Below, piece after piece: positions 4,784 to 11,826 of a stretch of 11,826 nucleotides of DNA. The notes beneath the pieces are model-generated. The model saw only the letters and a list, made by a program, of their open reading frames with translations. It was not told where the DNA came from and did no database searches. The translations under genes and the position numbers were made by a program. Position 1 is the stretch's first letter, and the number at the start of each line of letters is the position of its first letter. This DNA comes from Methanobacteriota archaeon (GTDB lineage Archaea; Altiarchaeota; Altiarchaeia; IMC4; QMZM01): the NCBI GenBank assembly GCA_021731385.1, contig JAKFXM010000193.1, forward strand, positions 1-11,826, read 5' to 3'.

Positions 4784-6847
4784 CTAAATAAAAAGGGGAA
4801 TTAAAAGTATCGCGATCATATTCACTACCTTAATCAGTGGATTTAATGCCGGACCTGCAGTATCCTTTGATGGATCCCCTACTGTATCCCCGACAACAGC
4901 AGCCGCATGTGTTGGGTTTTTACTGCCGTCAGCAAGTCTTTTTCCCCCGAGATTTCCTGATTCAATGTATTTCTTTGCATTATCCCATGCAGCTCCCCCC
5001 GTACACATCTGAAGTGCCAGAAGAAGTCCTGAGATAATCACCCCCATAAGAAGGCCACCAAGGGCTACAGGGCCGAGAATAAATCCTACTAGAATTGGTG
5101 CAAGGACTGCAAGTAATCCCGGTACTATCATCTCTCTCTGTGCTGCAATTGTAACAATATCCACGCATCTTCCGTATTCTGGCTTTGCCGTGCCATCCAT
5201 TATACCTTTGATTTCCCTGAATTGCCGCCTTATCTCTTCTACTATGTGGAATGCAGCCCTTCCAACCGCGTTCATTAAGAATGATGTAAATAGGAATGGG
5301 ATCATACCCCCGATAAATAGACCGACCAGTACAAGAGGATCTGAAAGTTCCAATACAAGTTTTCCAAGCCCTCTTTCAGCAAGAATATTATCGACCTCAA
5401 TAGTATAGGTCGCATACAGTGCCAATGCCCCAAGGGCTGCTGAAGCAATGGCATATCCCTTGGTAACTGCTTTGGTTGTGTTGCCTACTGCATCAAGAGG
5501 GTCTGTAACATCTCTTACCTCCTTTGGCAGTTCAGCCATCTCTGCAATACCCCCCGCATTGTCTGTTATAGGACCGTATGCATCAATAGCTATTATAATT
5601 CCTGTAACAGAGAGCATTGCAGCCGCAGCTATTGCTATGCCATAAAGCCCTGCAGAATAATATGATACAAGAATACCCGCACTTATTACAATTACCGGAA
5701 GTGCAGTACTTTGAAGACCTACTGCCATGCCGGTTATAACATTTGTTCCGGGTCCGGTAATTGAGGCATGTGCTATGTCTTTAACTGGTTTGAATTTAGT
5801 TGATGTATAATATTCAGTTATAATTACCATTGCAGTGGTAACAAGGAGACCAACCAAAGCACTGATATACAACCCAATATGGCCATTCATAAGATTCAAG
5901 GTTATAAAATAGAACAACACTGCAGAGAGTATTCCCGATACCAAAACCCCCCTATACATAGCATTCATTATTCCCCTATCCTTTCCAAGTTTTACAAAAA
6001 GTACCCCTATCATTGACGCTATGATTGCTGCAGATCCTAGAATTAAGGGATAAATAATTGCATTACCTGAGCCCCCCACCATGCCCGGAATATCTATTTT
6101 TCCTCCTATTACAAGCGCACCCAAGAGCATTGCACTAAGTGCAGTCACTGCATATGTCTCAAAAAGATCCGCTGCCATTCCGGCACAGTCCCCTACATTA
6201 TCCCCTACATTATCTGCAATAACCCCCGGATTCCGGGGATCATCCTCAGGAATTCCGGCCTCAACCTTCCCGACCAGATCGGTGCCAACATCAGCAGCCT
6301 TTGTGTATATGCCACCGCCAATTCTTGCGAACAAACTTATAAGAGAAGCACCAAATCCAAAACCAACAACCTTTCCCACATCCTGATAGGTACCTCCAAA
6401 CAGGATATATAATCCACTTATCCCAAGCAATGCAAGACTTGCTACTGAAATTCCAGTCACTGCACCACCCCTGAAGGCAACATTAAGGGCCTCTCCGAGT
6501 CCCTTTTTTGCGGCATTTGCGCATCTCACATTACTCCTTACAGAGATATTCATACCAAGATATCCTGCCGCTGCAGACATGAATGCCCCGATTGAAAAAC
6601 CTATTGCTATCTCAAGGCCATTGGGCAATGCTACAGCAAGAAGAATTGCAATAACAACTGCAATAATGGCTATTGTTTTATACTGCCTGTTAAGATACGC
6701 CATTGCACCCTCTTGAATGGCATTTGCTATAAATCTCATCTTTTCTGTTCCCGTATCCAGCCTTAGGATATAGCGTATTAGACATGCTGCAAAGACCAAT
6801 CCTATAATCCCGGCCAATGGTGGCAGATATAATAGAAAATCAAGCAT
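4784..6847 (-). CDS. hppA: Membrane H+-translocating pyrophosphatase
   Basis: A 687-residue integral membrane protein with about 16 hydrophobic segments, which hydrolyses pyrophosphate and pumps ions across the membrane. Substrate motifs are complete: DVGTDLVGKVEAG (186-198) followed by EDDPRNPGVIADN (201-213), DNVGDNVGDCAGMAADLFE (212-230), DAYGPITDNAGGIAEMAE (422-439), and near the C-terminus HAAAVVGDTVGDPSKDTAGP. The K+-dependence segment reads GNTTKAVTKGYAIAS (455-469) with Lys459, whereas K+-dependent enzymes have Ala there. So the K+-independent class, which pumps H+, is predicted. Its ATG is 42 nt after the stop of the PIN gene, probably co-transcribed. It separates two genes (PIN and rpo7) that are usually adjacent in archaea. 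Confidence 0.95.
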   Translation of the reverse strand: MLDFLLYLPPLAGIIGLVFAACLIRYILRLDTGTEKMRFIANAIQEGAMAYLNRQYKTIAIIAVVIAILLAVALPNGLEIAIGFSIGAFMSAAAGYLGMNISVRSNVRCANAAKKGLGEALNVAFRGGAVTGISVASLALLGISGLYILFGGTYQDVGKVVGFGFGASLISLFARIGGGIYTKAADVGTDLVGKVEAGIPEDDPRNPGVIADNVGDNVGDCAGMAADLFETYAVTALSAMLLGALVIGGKIDIPGMVGGSGNAIIYPLILGSAAIIASMIGVLFVKLGKDRGIMNAMYRGVLVSGILSAVLFYFITLNLMNGHIGLYISALVGLLVTTAMVIITEYYTSTKFKPVKDIAHASITGPGTNVITGMAVGLQSTALPVIVISAGILVSYYSAGLYGIAIAAAAMLSVTGIIIAIDAYGPITDNAGGIAEMAELPKEVRDVTDPLDAVGNTTKAVTKGYAIASAALGALALYATYTIEVDNILAERGLGKLVLELSDPLVLVGLFIGGMIPFLFTSFLMNAVGRAAFHIVEEIRRQFREIKGIMDGTAKPEYGRCVDIVTIAAQREMIVPGLLAVLAPILVGFILGPVALGGLLMGVIISGLLLALQMCTGGAAWDNAKKYIESGNLGGKRLADGSKNPTHAAAVVGDTVGDPSKDTAGPALNPLIKVVNMIAILLIPLFI

Positions 6848-6889
6848 TTTATATACTTCTTATTTTAGAGAAATTAATTAGGATTACAA

Positions 6890-7285
6890 TTATAAATCAC
6901 AATTAACAAATTCTAATCTGCTTTTACCGCGCATAAAAATAATCGATATTCCACTTTCCTTCAATTTCTCCTTTAATTCTTTGTCATTTGTACATACAAC
7001 TGCATATTTGTTGTTTAATGCGAAATTTATTATTGATGAATCAACCTTTCCCTTACATTCGATTATCCCTACACCCTTTTTTTCGATAAGTTTCAAGGCA
7101 ATCCTGGCTGCGATTCTCTCAGAACCCCCCGACCTGTTAACTATACTATCAAGTTCTTTGACAACACTGCTTAGTGTTGCAATTTTGTGCGTCTCTGGAA
7201 CAAGTCTTTCAATCTCTGAGAATATGTCTATGTGATATTTATATGGAATCATCAAGAAATTTGTATCGAGTATTATTGTCTTCAT
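6890..7285 (-). CDS. PIN-domain ribonuclease, FCF1/VapC9-like
   Basis: The 131-residue protein is one PIN domain. The metal-binding acidic residues are in place: D7 in LDTNFLM, E44 in VVKELD, D82 in KVDSS and D101 in CTNDKELK. TNDKELK and the N-terminal LDTNFL are characteristic of the archaeal FCF1/Utp24-like group. In archaea such a gene commonly precedes rpo7, often after aIF2-gamma, and is thought to act in rRNA processing, though some relatives are VapC toxins. There is no small antitoxin gene next to it, which favours the housekeeping role. The gene diverges from the aminotransferase across 82 nt that hold TATA-like boxes for both. Confidence 0.85.
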   Translation of the reverse strand: MKTIILDTNFLMIPYKYHIDIFSEIERLVPETHKIATLSSVVKELDSIVNRSGGSERIAARIALKLIEKKGVGIIECKGKVDSSIINFALNNKYAVVCTNDKELKEKLKESGISIIFMRGKSRLEFVNCDL

Positions 7286-7315
7286 TTGAATCTTCAGAAA
7301 AATTTGTATGATTTA

Positions 7316-7325
7316 AATTATATAA
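7316..7325 (-). promoter_or_regulatory. TATA-like box for PIN gene
   Basis: The minus strand reads AATTATATAATTTAAA around this site, 31-40 nt before the PIN ATG at 7285. Position and composition only. Confidence 0.4.
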
Positions 7326-7330
7326 TTAAA

Positions 7331-7338
7331 ATTTATAT
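7331..7338 (+). promoter_or_regulatory. TATA-like box for aminotransferase
   Basis: ATTTATAT preceded by the A-rich stretch TTAAA lies 29 nt before the ATG at 7368, the spacing expected for an archaeal promoter with a leader of a few bases. Confidence 0.45.
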
Positions 7339-7367
7339 GCAGTATAGATAAAACACAAGAATCCACA

Positions 7368-8510
7368 ATGAAATTTGCAAGTAGACTTAACGAGGTCAGG
7401 GAATCCGCCACTTTCAAGTATTCTGCACTTGCCAAAGGGGAAGGTATTATAGATCTGACAATAGGAAGAACAAACTTTGACACTCCAGTAATGATAAAGG
7501 ATGCGGCAAAAAAGGCAATTGACGAAGGAAAGGTTCATTATACCCCCTCTAACGGCATTCCTGAATTAAGAAAAGCAATAGTTGAAAAATTAGAGAAGGA
7601 AAATAAAATAAGGAATCTAACCCCCGAAAATGTCATTGTAAGCGCAGGAGCAAAACAGATGGTCTTTGAGGCAGTTATGGCGCTAATAGGAAAAGGTGAT
7701 GTTGTTGCAATCCCGGATCCGTCATGGGTGAGTTATGAACCGATTGTAAAACTTGCAGACGGGGGTGTGGAATTTCTGCCGTTGAATCCAAACAATGGAT
7801 TTATTCCTGATGAGAATTTTTTCTCCGCCCTTGAAAATTCAGATCCAAAACTGATAATTATAAATTCTCCGGGCAACCCGACAGGCGCTGTTTATCCTAA
7901 AAAGGTAATTGAAGAAATTGTTGATATTGCAGACAGAAAAGATTCGTGGATATTATCTGATGAAATCTATGAGAAGATGATATATGAAGGCACTCACTTT
8001 AGTCCTGGAAGTATCTATAATAATGTAATAACCGTAAACGGATTTTCAAAGGAATTCTCGATGACCGGATGGAGATTGGGTTATATAGCATGCAGCAATC
8101 GGGAGGTTATAAACAAGGTGGGCATTATCCAGGAGCAGTCTGTTTCATGCGCTACATCATTTGTTCAATATGGTGCATTGGCGGCATTTACGGAGGATGT
8201 AAAAAAAGATGTAGAAAAAATGCGGATGGAATTGAAAGAGAGAAGGGATTATGTGATGGAAAGAATGAAAGAAACAAATTTCCTATGCATAAAGCCATCA
8301 GGGGCATTCTATGTATTTCCATATATTGGTGAAATTGACGACATGGAGTATGCAGACAAACTGCTCAATAAAAAGGTTGCAGTAATCCCGGGGAGCCCAT
8401 TTGGCTCAAAAGGAAGGGGGTGTATAAGGATAAGTTATGGTGGGGTAAATATTGAGTCATTAAGAAAGGCATTTGATGTGATTGAGGAATTTGAATATGA
8501 AGATAAATAG
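7368..8510 (+). CDS. Class I/II PLP aminotransferase (aspartate/aromatic type)
   Basis: A 380-residue fold-type I aminotransferase. Visible markers are NSPGNPTG (166-173, Asn170 at the cofactor), SDEIYEKM (197-204, Asp198 and Tyr201), the Schiff-base Lys228 in GFSKEFSMTGWRLGY with Arg236, and the substrate-carboxylate arginine Arg354 in CIRISYGG. The length is standard. Such enzymes move amino groups between aspartate, aromatic or branched amino acids and 2-oxoglutarate; the exact substrate cannot be read here. An oddity is residues 32-38, IGRTNFD: the family nearly always has a G-E/Q-P-D-F motif at this point. The ATG at 7368 is supported by the TATA spacing. The next gene starts inside its last codons. 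Confidence 0.9.
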   Translation: MKFASRLNEVRESATFKYSALAKGEGIIDLTIGRTNFDTPVMIKDAAKKAIDEGKVHYTPSNGIPELRKAIVEKLEKENKIRNLTPENVIVSAGAKQMVFEAVMALIGKGDVVAIPDPSWVSYEPIVKLADGGVEFLPLNPNNGFIPDENFFSALENSDPKLIIINSPGNPTGAVYPKKVIEEIVDIADRKDSWILSDEIYEKMIYEGTHFSPGSIYNNVITVNGFSKEFSMTGWRLGYIACSNREVINKVGIIQEQSVSCATSFVQYGALAAFTEDVKKDVEKMRMELKERRDYVMERMKETNFLCIKPSGAFYVFPYIGEIDDMEYADKLLNKKVAVIPGSPFGSKGRGCIRISYGGVNIESLRKAFDVIEEFEYEDK

Positions 8511-8691
8511 AAAACAAAGATATTTCCAGAAGATTGCAGAACTAGATGATAAAGTAGATTTTATAGGGGAGAATATCGGCGATAAGGGTAAATTCCCAAA
8601 AGACAGAATTCTCAGAAAGGTGATATACAAAGAATTTCAGGAATTGATTGATATAATAAATACAAAATATGAATCTAATTATTCCCTATGA
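8497..8691 (+). CDS. HepT-like (DUF86) protein, C-terminally truncated
   Basis: A 64-residue product, MKINRKQRYFQKIAELDDKV at the start and ending KYESNYSL. The part DRILRKVIYKEFQELIDI (36-53) resembles helices 1-2 of archaeal HepT proteins, in which a R-K-A-I-Y-K-E-F-Q-E-like stretch is common. HepT normally continues to about 110-140 residues and carries an R-x4-6-H-x-Y motif in the second half. Here the frame stops before that motif, and no MNT-type nucleotidyltransferase gene is adjacent. ATG 8497 overlaps the aminotransferase end by 14 nt, and the stop overlaps the DUF116 start by 23 nt. It looks like a remnant fused by deletion to the front of DUF116, or a small protein kept for coupling. 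The family call is from pattern memory only. Confidence 0.55.
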   Translation: MKINRKQRYFQKIAELDDKVDFIGENIGDKGKFPKDRILRKVIYKEFQELIDIINTKYESNYSL

Positions 8692-9328
8692 ACTGCTCGG
8701 TAGGATAACTGTAATTGCATTAATACTGTTCTTAGTTTTGATGATTACTGGGCTAATCCTCGCGTATATTGTATTCAAGAAAAAGAGGATATTTTTTCCG
8801 CATTTTCTGCTGTTTCTCATTGATTCATTTTACATGCCATCAAAGAAGATTGTTTCCCTTTTTAATGGCAATGAAAAGATGATCGACATTGTTGGCGTAG
8901 AGTTAAGGAATATATTGCTGGAAGAAAAATTCCGGTCTATTCCCTATAAGGATAGGATTGTTCTCCTTCCGCAATGTCTGAGGAGTTTAGATTGTCCCAT
9001 AAAATTCAGTTCTATCGAAGGTGCACAGTGTGCGAAATGTGGAAGATGCAAGGTTGTTAAAATTGTCAAGAGGGCTGAAGACCTGGGATATAAAGGCACT
9101 TACATAGCCCCCGGAGGCGGATTTGTTAAAAGGATTCTAAAGAAGATTAAACCCTCGGGGGTTCTCGGCATAGGCTGTGCGTATGAAGTGAACTGGGGCA
9201 TGCTCGAGGTGTCTAGCAAAGGAATCCCATGCCAGGGCGTAATAATTCTGAGAGATGGCTGCGTTGAGACGGATTTGGACATGGATTCGGTTTTTGAGAG
9301 GATGGAGATGGTCGATAATGGGGGGTAG
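8669..9328 (+). CDS. DUF116 membrane-anchored cysteine-rich protein
   Basis: A 219-residue protein with a strong N-terminal membrane segment (about 12-36), a basic stretch, then a cytoplasmic cysteine-rich domain. It has C103 and C109 (LPQCLRSLDCP), a C121-x2-C124-x2-C127 cluster (QCAKCGRC), C170 (GIGCAYE), C188 and C198. The pattern PQCLR...DCP, CxxCGxC and the later VLGIGC and DGCVETD segments are those of DUF116, a family of unknown function seen in methanogens and anaerobic bacteria. The cysteines suggest binding of metal or an Fe-S cluster, which is inference. It overlaps MOSC by 11 nt, so the two are probably co-translated and may act together; the cysteine desulfurase downstream would fit Fe-S or sulfur chemistry. 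Confidence 0.8.
   Translation: MNLIIPYELLGRITVIALILFLVLMITGLILAYIVFKKKRIFFPHFLLFLIDSFYMPSKKIVSLFNGNEKMIDIVGVELRNILLEEKFRSIPYKDRIVLLPQCLRSLDCPIKFSSIEGAQCAKCGRCKVVKIVKRAEDLGYKGTYIAPGGGFVKRILKKIKPSGVLGIGCAYEVNWGMLEVSSKGIPCQGVIILRDGCVETDLDMDSVFERMEMVDNGG
9304..9310 (+). promoter_or_regulatory. Ribosome binding site for MOSC gene
   Basis: GGAGATG lies 7 nt before ATG 9318, inside the end of DUF116. It supports 9318 over the longer frame that opens at 9255, whose extra 21 residues are only a shadow of DUF116. Confidence 0.5.
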
Positions 9329-9797
9329 GATAACGGCGGTATGCATCAGCAAAAATAAGGGAACACAAAAGAAGAATGTTCATAAGGGTTACCTGAAAGA
9401 GAATTTCGGTCTTATTGATGATGCCCATTCAGGAAACTGGCACAGGCAGGTAAGCCTTCTTGCAGTTGAGAGCATAGAGAATTCAGGATTGAAGAATGTT
9501 TCTTATGGGGATTTTGGAGAGAATTTAACTACAAAGGAATTAGATTTAAAGAATCTTGGAATCGGAGCAAAATTGCAGATTGGCAATAATGCAATTCTTG
9601 AGGTAAGCCAGATTGGAAAGGAGTGCATAAAGCCCTGTGCAATCTACTATAAAACGGGAAAGTGCATAATGCCCGGGGAGGGGATATTTGCAAGGGTCAT
9701 TAAAAGCGGAGAGGTTAGCGTTGGGGATAAAATAATATGTTTGAAGACCGAAAAGATGCCGGTGAATTTGAAAAGAAACGAAAACAAGTATCTATAG
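9318..9797 (+). CDS. MOSC-domain protein
   Basis: A stand-alone MOSC (molybdenum cofactor sulfurase C-terminal) domain of 159 residues. It starts MGGRITAVCISKNKGTQKKN, then GLIDDAHSGNWHRQVSLLAVESI (31-53), GDFGENLTT (64-72), and the cysteine signature QIGKECIKPCAIYYKTGKC with C103, C107 and C116, then MPGEGIFARV. C103 is the conserved cysteine of the family, proposed to carry sulfur. Such stand-alone proteins are linked to sulfur transfer to molybdenum or tungsten cofactor, but direct evidence for this group is thin. The neighbours DUF116 (overlapping) and, further on, a cysteine desulfurase make a sulfur-transfer role plausible. Confidence 0.9.
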   Translation: MGGRITAVCISKNKGTQKKNVHKGYLKENFGLIDDAHSGNWHRQVSLLAVESIENSGLKNVSYGDFGENLTTKELDLKNLGIGAKLQIGNNAILEVSQIGKECIKPCAIYYKTGKCIMPGEGIFARVIKSGEVSVGDKIICLKTEKMPVNLKRNENKYL

Positions 9798-9828
9798 TCT
9801 CAGAAGCATTAAGGGAAGGGATTGAGAT

Positions 9829-10541
9829 ATGAAATCCTCTAGAGTTGCAATTGTTACGGGTGGCGGGAGGGGTTAGGAAAAGCAACAACATTAACACTTG
9901 CAAAGAATGATATTGATGTTGTTATATGCTCCAGAACAAGATCCGAACTTGATAGTACAATCAAGGAAATTTCAAATATTGGAAAAGAGGTTACCCCAAT
10001 TGTCGCAGATGTAAGAAACTCTAGAGATGTTAAACTTGTCGTTCAGAAAACTTTTGAAAGGTTTGGAAGAATTGATATTCTTGTAAATAATGCTGGTGTG
10101 GCAATGCTTAAATTACTACATGAAATGGCAGAAGGAGAGTGGGGTAATATCATAGACACAAATCTTAAAGGCACTTTTTTATTCTGCAAGGAAGTTGTTC
10201 CAATAATGTTAAAGCAAGAAAGCGGTGTAATAGTAAATGTTTCATCTGGTGCCGGTAAAAGTGGCTTTCCAGAATTTTCTGCTTACTGTGCCTCTAAATT
10301 TGGTGTAATTGGATTAACAGAATCACTTGCTCATGAAGTTAGAAAAAATGGTATTAGGGTATATGCCATTTGTCCAGGTAGTATAGATACCAAGATGTAT
10401 TATCAATTACAACCTCAAAGAGCATGTGAAAGATTAGGCAGACCTCTTTTAAAACCAGAATATGTAGCAGAAAGAATTCTATAGCTATGTTTACCAGACT
10501 GTAAAGTTGAAACAGGTTCTGTTATAGAAGTTTATAAGTAA
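9829..10541 (+). pseudogene. Short-chain dehydrogenase/reductase, frameshifted and with in-frame TAG
   Basis: From ATG 9829 the product begins MKSSRVAIVTGGGRG, the SDR cofactor loop, but stops at TAG 9874-9876. Adding one base near 9872-9875 (GGTTAGG for an expected GGTTTAGG) restores G-L-G-K and the frame that continues from 9876. That frame shows ILVNNAGVA, N in DTNLKG, NVSSGAG (Ser), the active-site AYCASKFG (Tyr and Lys) and ICPGSIDTK. A second defect, TAG 10482-10484 after VAERIL, lies where most SDRs have an aromatic or hydrophobic residue; beyond it, LCLPDCKVETGSVIEVYK ends at TAA 10539-10541. Other genes here use TAG as their stop, so readthrough is unlikely. The intact enzyme would have been an NAD(P)-dependent oxidoreductase of about 237 residues. 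Confidence 0.85.
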
Positions 10542-10594
10542 AAATCATGATCGTTTTGCAATAAACTTTTATCTCTGAAATCTATATATAATCA

Positions 10595-10918
10595 ATGGTA
10601 ACCAAAAGGGAGTGGATAGAGTGGTATATCTGGGATAAGATTCGTGTAAGGGTTCGAATGGAGAAAGACGGGGCAGAGATTATTGACTTTACTATTCAAC
10701 TTGAGGTGAATGATGCAGGATGGAATCCAGTAGTGAGATATAATTATGCACATGGAACACCACATAGGGATTTAATTCATAAGAACAGAAAGAAGGAAAA
10801 ACTATGGATGCATGGAAAAATGCTTAATGAGGTATTCAACTATGCTAAGGAGGATATAATAAAAAATTGGAGGAAATATCTTAAGGAGTGTGGTTATGAT
10901 GAAATTGAAGAAGAATGA
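10595..10918 (+). CDS. Small conserved-looking protein, function unknown
   Basis: A 107-residue soluble protein I do not recognise with certainty. The N-terminus is rich in tryptophan and arginine (EWIEWYIWDKIRVRVRMEKD). A beta-like segment follows (IIDFTIQLEV), then NPVVRYNYAHGTPHRDLIHK, with two histidines and an arginine-aspartate pair that look like a conserved site, and a charged helical C-terminus (KEDIIKNWRKYL). VVRY-(D/N)-x-A-H-G followed by H-R-D recalls a small uncharacterised family often encoded next to a second small gene, as here. The next gene starts inside its last codons, so the two are coupled. A toxin-antitoxin type pair is one possibility, unproven. Confidence 0.7.
   Translation: MVTKREWIEWYIWDKIRVRVRMEKDGAEIIDFTIQLEVNDAGWNPVVRYNYAHGTPHRDLIHKNRKKEKLWMHGKMLNEVFNYAKEDIIKNWRKYLKECGYDEIEEE
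10883..10888 (+). promoter_or_regulatory. Ribosome binding site of the 10896 gene
   Basis: AAGGAG, 7 nt before ATG 10896. It selects this ATG over GTG 10890 just upstream and ATG 10899 just downstream. Confidence 0.6.
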
Positions 10919-11096
10919 GCAAAAACAGGTCGATATAGGAATGGAGATAACCTTTATGCATATCAGGGATATATTGAAACACCCCGAGAAATTGGACAAT
11001 ATTCCAGATGGCGCACAGTTCTTCCCGGTATATATAAAAGAAAAGGGCAAAACAGCTGCATTAGTCGGAATAAAACCAATAGCAATACCCGTATAA
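10896..11096 (+). CDS. Small protein, possibly DUF5647-like
   Basis: A 66-residue product from MMKLKKNEQKQ. The middle, IRDILKHPEKLDNIPDGAQFF, resembles the short helix-turn element 'hold a, HPE, L, IP-(D/E)-GA' of DUF5647-type small proteins, which I recall as neighbours of genes like the preceding one. The end, KEKGKTAALVGIKPI, is strand-like. The start overlaps the preceding gene by 23 nt, and AAGGAG is well placed before it. No DNA-binding motif can be seen. The family assignment is tentative. Confidence 0.6.
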   Translation: MMKLKKNEQKQVDIGMEITFMHIRDILKHPEKLDNIPDGAQFFPVYIKEKGKTAALVGIKPIAIPV

Positions 11097-11144
11097 TGAG
11101 AATGGGGATAGATGGAACTTGTGTTCTAAACTGAAGTATATAGA

Positions 11145-11826
11145 ATGAAACGCATCTACATGGATCATGCGGCAACAACTCCGGTTGATAAGGAGGTTGT
11201 CAAGGCAATGCTTCCCTATTTTACGGATAAATTTGGAAATGCCTCTTCCATACATTCATTCGGGAGAGAGGCAAAGAAGGCACTTGAAGATTCAAGGATA
11301 ATTGTTGCGGAATCCCTGAATGCAAATCCTGATGAAATTATTTTTACTTCAAGCGGTACTGAATCTGATAATCTGGCGATTAAGGGCATTGCATTCGCAA
11401 ACAGAGAAAAAGGGAATCATATAATAACAAGCAGCATAGAGCATCATGCAGTCCTTAATCCCTGTAAGTATTTAGGGGAGAATGGATTTGACATAACCTA
11501 CATCCCGGTTGATAAATACGGAATTGTGAATCCGTCTGATATCGAGAATTCTATTACAGAAAAAACCTGTTTAATCTCTGTAATGCACGCCAATAATGAA
11601 ATCGGAACCATTGAGCCAATTTCTGAGATTGGGAAGATTGCAGGAGGGCATGAAATTCCATTCCACACAGATGCTGTGCAGACTTTTGGAAAAATTCCAA
11701 TTGATGTTGAAAAATCTAATATTGACCTGCTGTCAATTTCCGGTCATAAGCTATATGGGCCAAAGGGCGTTGGCGCACTCTATATAAGAAAAGGCATAAG
11801 GATAGAGCCCCTGATTCATGGCGGGG
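11145..11826 (+). CDS. nifS: Cysteine desulfurase NifS/IscS type (5' part)
   Basis: The first 227 codons of a class V PLP enzyme run off the window. It takes sulfur from cysteine as a persulfide for Fe-S clusters and other sulfur carriers. It starts MKRIYMDHAATTPVDKEVV; then FGNASSIHSFGREAKKAL, FTSSGTESDN (67-76), SIEHHAVLNP (97-106, His101 stacking on PLP), MHANNEIGTIEPI, HTDAVQTFGK (174-183, Asp176 and Gln179) and the Schiff-base Lys202 in SISGHKLYGPKGVGAL. Lys202 has the same number as in Azotobacter NifS. The catalytic cysteine loop lies beyond the window. It starts 48 nt after the small gene at 10896-11096 and has no obvious ribosome site. Confidence 0.95.
   Translation, partial: MKRIYMDHAATTPVDKEVVKAMLPYFTDKFGNASSIHSFGREAKKALEDSRIIVAESLNANPDEIIFTSSGTESDNLAIKGIAFANREKGNHIITSSIEHHAVLNPCKYLGENGFDITYIPVDKYGIVNPSDIENSITEKTCLISVMHANNEIGTIEPISEIGKIAGGHEIPFHTDAVQTFGKIPIDVEKSNIDLLSISGHKLYGPKGVGALYIRKGIRIEPLIHGG

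Noticed and set aside
6224..6239. Perfect 6-3-6 palindrome with a 3-nt loop in hppA, similar in form to the S24e insert
   Set aside because: It encodes the universally conserved DDPRNPGVIADN segment, so nothing is inserted; the palindrome follows from codon choice.
8069..8332. An 87-codon plus-strand frame within the aminotransferase
   Set aside because: It overlaps the well-supported aminotransferase in another frame and shows no independent features.
9142..9158. Short inverted repeat (AACCC...GGGTT) in DUF116
   Set aside because: The stem is short and the encoded KPSGVLGIG segment is normal for the family, so there is no sign of an insert.
9255..9317. Longer N-terminus for the MOSC protein
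   Set aside because: The 21 extra residues are the DUF116 sequence in another frame; the ribosome site at 9304 and family alignment favour ATG 9318.
10482..10484. In-frame TAG as a pyrrolysine codon in the SDR
   Set aside because: SDRs do not use pyrrolysine, the gene has another frameshift, and TAG is a usual stop in this window.

Overview
The window is archaeal. It encodes several proteins that occur in archaea but not bacteria in this form: ribosomal proteins S17e, S24e, S27ae and probably L40e, RNA polymerase stalk subunit Rpo7, Spt4/RpoE'', and a GTP-dependent dephospho-CoA kinase of the DUF359 type. TATA-like boxes lie about 25-35 nt before several starts. The DNA is AT-rich and genes are tightly packed with many short overlaps. 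I cannot name the lineage. A membrane pyrophosphatase of the K+-independent (H+-pumping) type is present.

Layout. 1-84: 3' end of a zinc-ribbon ribosomal protein gene (probably L40e). 78-303: a non-coding hairpin-rich repeat element. 344-1135: a complete Cas4-family nuclease with no CRISPR array nearby. On the minus strand, 1154-2317 holds S17e and the peptidase SppA. 2418-4727 (minus) is the archaeal transcription/translation cluster rpo7-spt4-DPCK-S24e-S27ae, interrupted between spt4 and DPCK by a second copy of the repeat element. 4784-7285 (minus) holds hppA and a PIN-domain RNase; the PIN gene normally sits directly beside rpo7, so hppA appears inserted in that neighbourhood. From 7368 the plus strand carries a class I aminotransferase, a truncated HepT-like gene, a DUF116 membrane/cysteine-rich protein and a MOSC-domain protein, all overlapping. 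Then come an SDR pseudogene, a pair of small unrecognised genes, and the first 227 codons of a NifS/IscS-type cysteine desulfurase.

The most unusual signal is non-coding. Two related elements (about 226 and 257 bp) sit exactly at the 3' ends of two essential genes, L40e-like and spt4, in the same orientation relative to the host gene. Each is bracketed by a direct copy of the last 6-7 host codons plus a stop codon. The copies share a perfect 48-bp core, a right-end hairpin that abuts the duplicated gene end, and a recurring linker GGGTTGATAAGGG; the internal modules come in a different order. Most of their hairpins have 3-nt loops. A separate 44-bp double hairpin, also with 3-nt loops and flanked by TTAA, interrupts S24e in frame, adding 16 residues in a loop. 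Together these suggest an active or recently active family of small palindromic elements that tolerates or favours housekeeping genes.
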